Below are positions 59,666-64,000 of a stretch of 64,000 nt of DNA, in pieces; the first letter of the stretch is position 1; the number at the start of each line of letters is the position of its first letter. This DNA is from Chrysaora quinquecirrha (Eukaryota; Cnidaria; Scyphozoa; Semaeostomeae; Pelagiidae). The notes under the pieces are model-generated. The model had not been told where the DNA came from. It saw only the letters and a list, made by a program, of their open reading frames with translations, and ran no database searches. The DNA is taken from the NCBI GenBank assembly GCA_014526335.1, contig JACTAT010000027.1, positions 1,005,285-1,069,284 of the forward strand, given 5' to 3'. Made by a program: the position numbers and the translations under genes.

Positions 59666-60009
59666 CATCGTTGTTTAGGTAGTAACTTACAAACCTACAA
59701 AAGTAATTCGACTACTATTTTTACTACGTCAACATTTTTTTCATCACAATTTTAGGGCACCGTTACGAAACCCTTACGAAACCTTAAACTACAACCAGAG
59801 GTTAAAATTCAAGTTAAAAAGGCCATGAAATGACGTCAATGATATGATTTTTCAGAACATTTTACCAAAGAAATAAAGATTAATGCATGAAGACAAAACC
59901 AAAAATTGCTTCTGGCCTTATATCTTGACCTGACCACAAATATTCAATTTTGTGTATTTGATTTAGGTTTGCTTTTAAACTTACTAACCAACCAAGTAGC
60001 TAACCGACA

Positions 60010-60300
60010 ATCTTATATTAACTAACTAACTAACGAAGTAACAAACTTTGTAACTAACTAACTTACTATAGCTAGCTAACAAACTAACTAACTAACTAAT
60101 TCACTAACTAGCTAACTAACTAACTAACTATAGCTAGCTAACTAACTAACTAACTAACTAACTCACTAACTAGCTAACTAACTAACTAACTCACTAACTA
60201 GCTAACTAACTAACTAACTATAGCTAGCTAACTAACTAACTAACTAACTAACTCACTAACTAGCTAACTAACTAGCTAACTAAATAACTTACTAACTAAC
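60010..60300. repeat. (CTAA)n array, right arm, unit 2
   Basis: About 290 bp of CTAACTAA with a repeated higher-order block (CTAACTATAGCTAGCTAACT). It is the inverted partner of 55255-55980. Confidence 0.93.
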
Positions 60301-60303
60301 TTA

Positions 60304-60670
60304 CACTCTTTTTTTATAAGAATAAAGTTTATAAGAATATTGAGGCTCAGAATCATCCAATTTTAAGAATATTGTAAGAATATGCTCAGCCTCAGCTCGC
60401 ATATTTGTGCCTCATTTTCAGCAGTTGCCTGTTTTGCAATGTTAAAACGAAACTTCATGATTGTTAAACAACATTCTTATTGTTATAATAGTTGAATTTT
60501 TCTTTCGCTCCGCCATTTACTCGTAATTTTTCTTTTAACTATGTTCCCTGAAACCATATCATGTTTGAGAAAATAAGAATACTTTAAGAATATTTTCAGG
60601 CTCAAAACGAAAATTTCTTAAGAATATTGAGGCTGGGCAAAATTTATAGTATTCTTATAAAAAAAAGAGT
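60304..60670. mobile_element. Complete AAGAATA-word MITE, unit 2 only
   Basis: The ends are CACTCTTTTTTTATAAGAAT and its complement ending AAGAGTG, with TA on both flanks. The word TTAAGAATATT or TATAAGAATA recurs at least eight times, usually beside AGGCTCAG or GAGGCT. Unit 1 (about 36575-36600) lacks it. Confidence 0.82.
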
Positions 60671-61134
60671 GTATATTATTTTTGAAAGTTGATAACTGCA
60701 AAAATGGTCCCGTTCTCAACAGTCTTTTGCTTTTCGCAACATCCTTGAGCAACTTTGAGGGCTGGTCAAAAGTCCAGTTGCTTATTCCAAAGTATCATAG
60801 AAACTATAATTAATTTATTTAAGAAACCGATTTTAAAGAAAACATAGATCTATACACTAGACCTCGTCAAATAAATCAATTAATAGTAGCTATGAATGAA
60901 GCTGGTACCTTAACACAGCCTAGCTGAGAATATTAATACTGTATAATTCAAAATCTGTCAGAAATTGTTGCTCAGGTCGAGATTCCAAATCGAGGCCACC
61001 AGTTTGTTTGTTTGATTATCGCAGAGTCAATTGCAGGTTGTGGCAAAAAGGAGCAATGAAAATATAAATAACGAAAGTTAGATTTTCAATTATTTAAAAT
61101 TCAAGCATCGAGAAAGTTATCAGGGGGATGTAAT

Positions 61135-61680
61135 GCAAGTTTTTTTAAGGAAAACCTATATAAGGAACTCGAGGCTGCAGACAAACAGGAAACCCATATA
61201 CATTCAAATACACTGGATAAATGGGTTTGAAACATCTTTCAGATAGAATAAGGTTGCCAATATGGATATTCAAGAAACTCTTAAGAAACTTTCAGTACTC
61301 ATCTGAAATTCTAAGATTCAACTGTCAGTACTGGATCAATGTTTTAGTTTCTTATAAAAAATATGTGTATCAAAATGAGGCTGAAAGTTCCTTATACTGT
61401 TCCTTGTCGTGGGATATGTATTAATACTAATTTTTACAGCAAATTCCTAGAAACTATTCTTCATTTCTAACTTTAAGTATAAATGGAGCCTTTTGGGGGA
61501 AGAACGATGGGAAATATATTGTACTTCTGTTCCTTCTTCGTACAAACCGTCTTGTTCTTTAAAAAAGAGTTTCTTAGTTTTTCATCCGAGCCTCGAAAGT
61601 TCCTTAGAGTTCCTTAATTTTTTGGGAATTTTCGGCCTGGAGTTCCTTATAAAAGTGTTCCTTAAAAAAAACGTGTAGCT
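61135..61680. mobile_element. Rearranged AAGGAAC/AAGAAAC-word elements
   Basis: 61155-61175 and 61385-61680 contain AAGGAAC/GTTCCTT words. 61255-61365 matches the AAGAAAC fragment at 38604-38750. 61475-61560 is the reverse complement of 38040-38130. The order differs from unit 1, and calbindin exon 1 is not among the pieces. Confidence 0.55.
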
Positions 61681-61786
61681 CCAAAAGTTAATTATTTTTG
61701 GACCTTTTATGGCCACTTTTTATTAGCAAAAGTTGCTCAATAATTGCTTAATTTTAACTGCATTTTTTTGCAATAAGAATAGTATA

Positions 61787-62036
61787 CACTTTTTTTTTTA
61801 ATAAGCAACCGTTCAATAAGCAACCAGGGCTGAGATTGTGCTAAAATTTCTGGTGAAATAGCTTTCTTTATACTGTACATCCTTGCAAACTTGTCAGTTA
61901 TGTTGAGAAGCCAGAAAAGAGCCAAAATAAGAGGTTTTAGGGGGTACCAGGCATTCTGTGGCGGCTGAAACCCTAGATATGTTAAGCAACTCTTGAGGGC
62001 TGGACGAAAGTCAAGTTGCTTATTGAAAAAAAAGTG
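61787..62036. mobile_element. Complete 250-bp AAGCAAC-word MITE nested in an older relative
   Basis: The left end is CACTTTTTTTTTAATAAGC, the right end GCTTATTGAAAAAAAAGTG, with TA on both sides. It interrupts the AAGCAAC element that is whole at 37156-37640 (AATAGTATGGAGGCTAG in unit 1), giving a clean filled/empty comparison. Confidence 0.85.
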
Positions 62037-62504
62037 TAGAGGCTAGAAAAACACCAAACGTAACATTGCACATAAATGACTGGAATTATTTCTCCCTGCT
62101 TATATTGTTACCATTTGAGACTTGGTATTGAAAGTTAAATGAAATGAAATTATGGAAACCCCTCAATGAAATGTCCCACTTAACGAGAAACACTCCGTTT
62201 ATATGCGAGTTTTGACGACAAATGAATGGAAATAGCTTCTATTTTGATCAATCCTTGATTGCTTACAGTGATATAAATTATAAAAAATTTAAAAAGTTGC
62301 TTAGGTTTTTTTCCTGTGGTACTATACGTTGCTTAAACTTTCAGGTCTTCTACATCTTGGTTGCTTTAAAAAAAACTGCGTGTAATATGAGACTCGAGTT
62401 TTCTGAATGGCGTTCTTATTTCAACATTGATTTTTCTACAACTTACAACTTCCTTGACCAATTTCCAACTTTGCTCACTAAAAAGTTTCTCTTACTCTTT
62501 AGAA

Positions 62505-62905
62505 CCGGCTATTTGTACTATTTTTTATAAGAAACCGGCTATAAGAAACTTTATATGCCTTTTTCTAAAAAATCAAGAAACTCTTCTATATGGTCTAAGA
62601 TGTAAAAAAAAATTAAGAAGCTATTTCGGCCTTTAAGTTCAGCTTTCTATTTTCTTGATGTGCATTTTGTAATGTTTACGTAAAAATAGTCATCATACTT
62701 GGGGTAAATTCCAGAAAATGTCCATATTTTGACTGCTAAGAGCATGATACTTCATGTTAAACCCTTATCTCACGAAATGTTTGAAATTTCGACTTTTAAG
62801 TTAAGAAACTCTGCAAGAAACTTTTATTATACCAATTGTGTGCTCAAAGTTAAGAAACCCTAATGTATGTGGCTCAGAGCATAGTTTCTTATAAAAAAAT
62901 GAGTG
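62505..62905. mobile_element. AAGAAAC-word MITE in calbindin intron 1 (unit 2)
   Basis: Counterpart of 39736-40264 without the nested 122-bp element. The right end is GTTTCTTATAAAAAAATGAG. Confidence 0.75.
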
Positions 62906-63139
62906 TGGTCATCTCACTAAATATGCAGCTAAACTTAAGGAACTATTAAGGTTGTTTTGGTACTACAATCTAATTAAAAGAGGTCCCACAAAAAAACCTT
63001 TAGGAACAGGCTAACATGAATTATAAGAGTAATTTTATCTGAAATTTTCTGATTTTATAAGAAACGAATGGGTCCTGAAGTATTATATCAAGAGTACGTG
63101 GCAGAATACATTTATATAATCTTTTGCCGCCTTTTTCAG

Positions 63140-63227
63140 ATAATGGCTACATCGAGGGAAGTGAAATCGACTTGTTCTTGGCGGATTTACTTTCTGACCA
63201 ACAAACTGGTGTAAGTACCAGTTCAAG

Positions 63228-63266
<39 letters not shown>

Positions 63267-63718
63267 TTATACGTACAATTAAAAAATAAAAAGTAGTTAA
63301 AGTTATCCGTTTTACATTACTGCTTTTAAAACAAGATTTGCTATTAATCATGGAAAAAATATGTTGAGACAAATACTCCGTCATATTGATTTTGGGTCTA
63401 TGTCTTTGCCCCCCTCCCCCACTAAATGTTGACCACTTTTTCGGACATTGTCCGTCGCATGTTGGAGCGCATACTTCGGCAGTGATTGAAACAAAATATC
63501 CACTATTGAACTGGGGGAGGGGGTTAGATGGGGGAAATAAAGGATATATGAGCGTATCTTTTCAAACTTGCTCTAACAATTTTCTCTACGATTGTAGATA
63601 TTCAACATTAGTTATCATGTAATTATAGGCCAATGAAGTAAAAGCTCTAAAGGACTTTAAAGAAACACTCCTGAAAAACTACGATGCTAATAATGACAAA
63701 CGGATTGAACTAGCCGAG
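63140..63718 (+). CDS. Calbindin-type EF-hand protein, copy 2, exons 2 and 3 only
   Basis: Exon 63140-63210 is identical in sequence to 40491-40561 (rest of EF-hand 1, GYIEGSEIDLFLADLLSDQQ). Exon 63629-63718 encodes the same residues as 40955-41044 with about four silent changes (EF-hand 2, YDANNDKRIELAE). Splice sites are intact. No match to exon 1 (39025-39142) exists in the 2.5 kb upstream, where the AAGCAAC/AAGGAAC elements are rearranged. So this copy either lost its start codon exon or uses one not visible. Exon 4 would lie beyond the window. Confidence 0.75.
63224..63262. repeat. (GTT)n microsatellite
   Basis: About twelve GTT units right after calbindin exon 2 of copy 2. Copy 1 has only three or four at the same place (40576-40588). 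Confidence 0.85.
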
Positions 63719-63797
63719 GTAGGTAACTACTTTCGTTTTCATTCTAAGGTCTTGCTCATGCTTTCTCGATGCTGTAAGGCAAAATTTAATACACGCA

Positions 63798-64000
63798 TTT
63801 TTTTATAAGGAACCTACCTCAAGGCCTAGTTCTAAAAGTTCCTTATTTTTGGGCCTCTTATTGTAGTTCCAAAAGTTCCTTTATAGTTCCTTAATTTTAA
63901 CTGCACATACAGTGGTCCTAACAATAAAAGAGAGACATTTGCATGTGAGCAAAGCTCGAGACTACTCAAAGAAACATTTGATACATGTGTAACGTACAAT
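63798..64000. mobile_element. AAGGAAC-word MITE, left part (unit 2)
   Basis: It matches 41118-41340 almost base for base and is cut by the window end. Confidence 0.78.

Overview
The window is intron-rich, AT-rich animal nuclear DNA. GT..AG introns interrupt every recognisable gene, and the products are metazoan families: an ephexin-type RhoGEF, DJ-1, a laminin-IV-domain secreted protein, pyruvate dehydrogenase phosphatase and a calbindin-type EF-hand protein. An NHL-type remnant resembles repeat-rich cnidarian genes, so an anthozoan or similar marine invertebrate is my best guess. The species cannot be read from the sequence.

Layout. 1-8.6 kb (+): the 3' half of an ephexin-like RhoGEF (DH, PH, SH3) in eleven exons; its last exon carries an apparent 1-base frameshift. 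9.6-10.3 kb: a ~31-bp minisatellite. 11.3-12.7 kb (-): DJ-1/PARK7 without its first coding exon, followed by a 2.4-kb inverted-repeat element carrying a broken NHL fragment. 15.5-16.3 kb (+): part of an unidentified multi-pass membrane protein. 18.8-21.4 kb (+): a secreted protein with a signal peptide and a laminin IV domain. A 500-N gap follows at 22597-23096.

23-42.9 kb and 43.4-64 kb are two versions of one ~20-kb unit, separated by a second 500-N gap. Each holds, in order: a (-) PDP-type phosphatase gene, two genes of a small secreted cysteine-rich peptide family, long TTAG/CTAA arrays, and a (+) calbindin-like gene. The coding exons are nearly identical. The two versions differ by an inversion of about 4-5 kb between inverted TTAG/CTAA arrays, by many mobile-element insertions present in only one version, by a very different PDP intron, and by loss of calbindin exon 1 in the second. 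They may be a real tandem duplication or two divergent haplotypes placed end to end by the assembler.

Most of the remaining DNA is non-autonomous transposons. These include hAT-like elements with 8-bp target duplications, a pogo/Tigger-like family, a TTA/TAA-target palindromic family, tRNA-derived SINEs, LINE tails, and a TA-target superfamily whose members share a T-rich end but each carry their own repeated word (AAGCAAC, AAGGAAC, AAGAAAC or AAGAATA). That word-switching superfamily is the most unusual pattern I found. All gene models were spliced by eye and no database search was possible.
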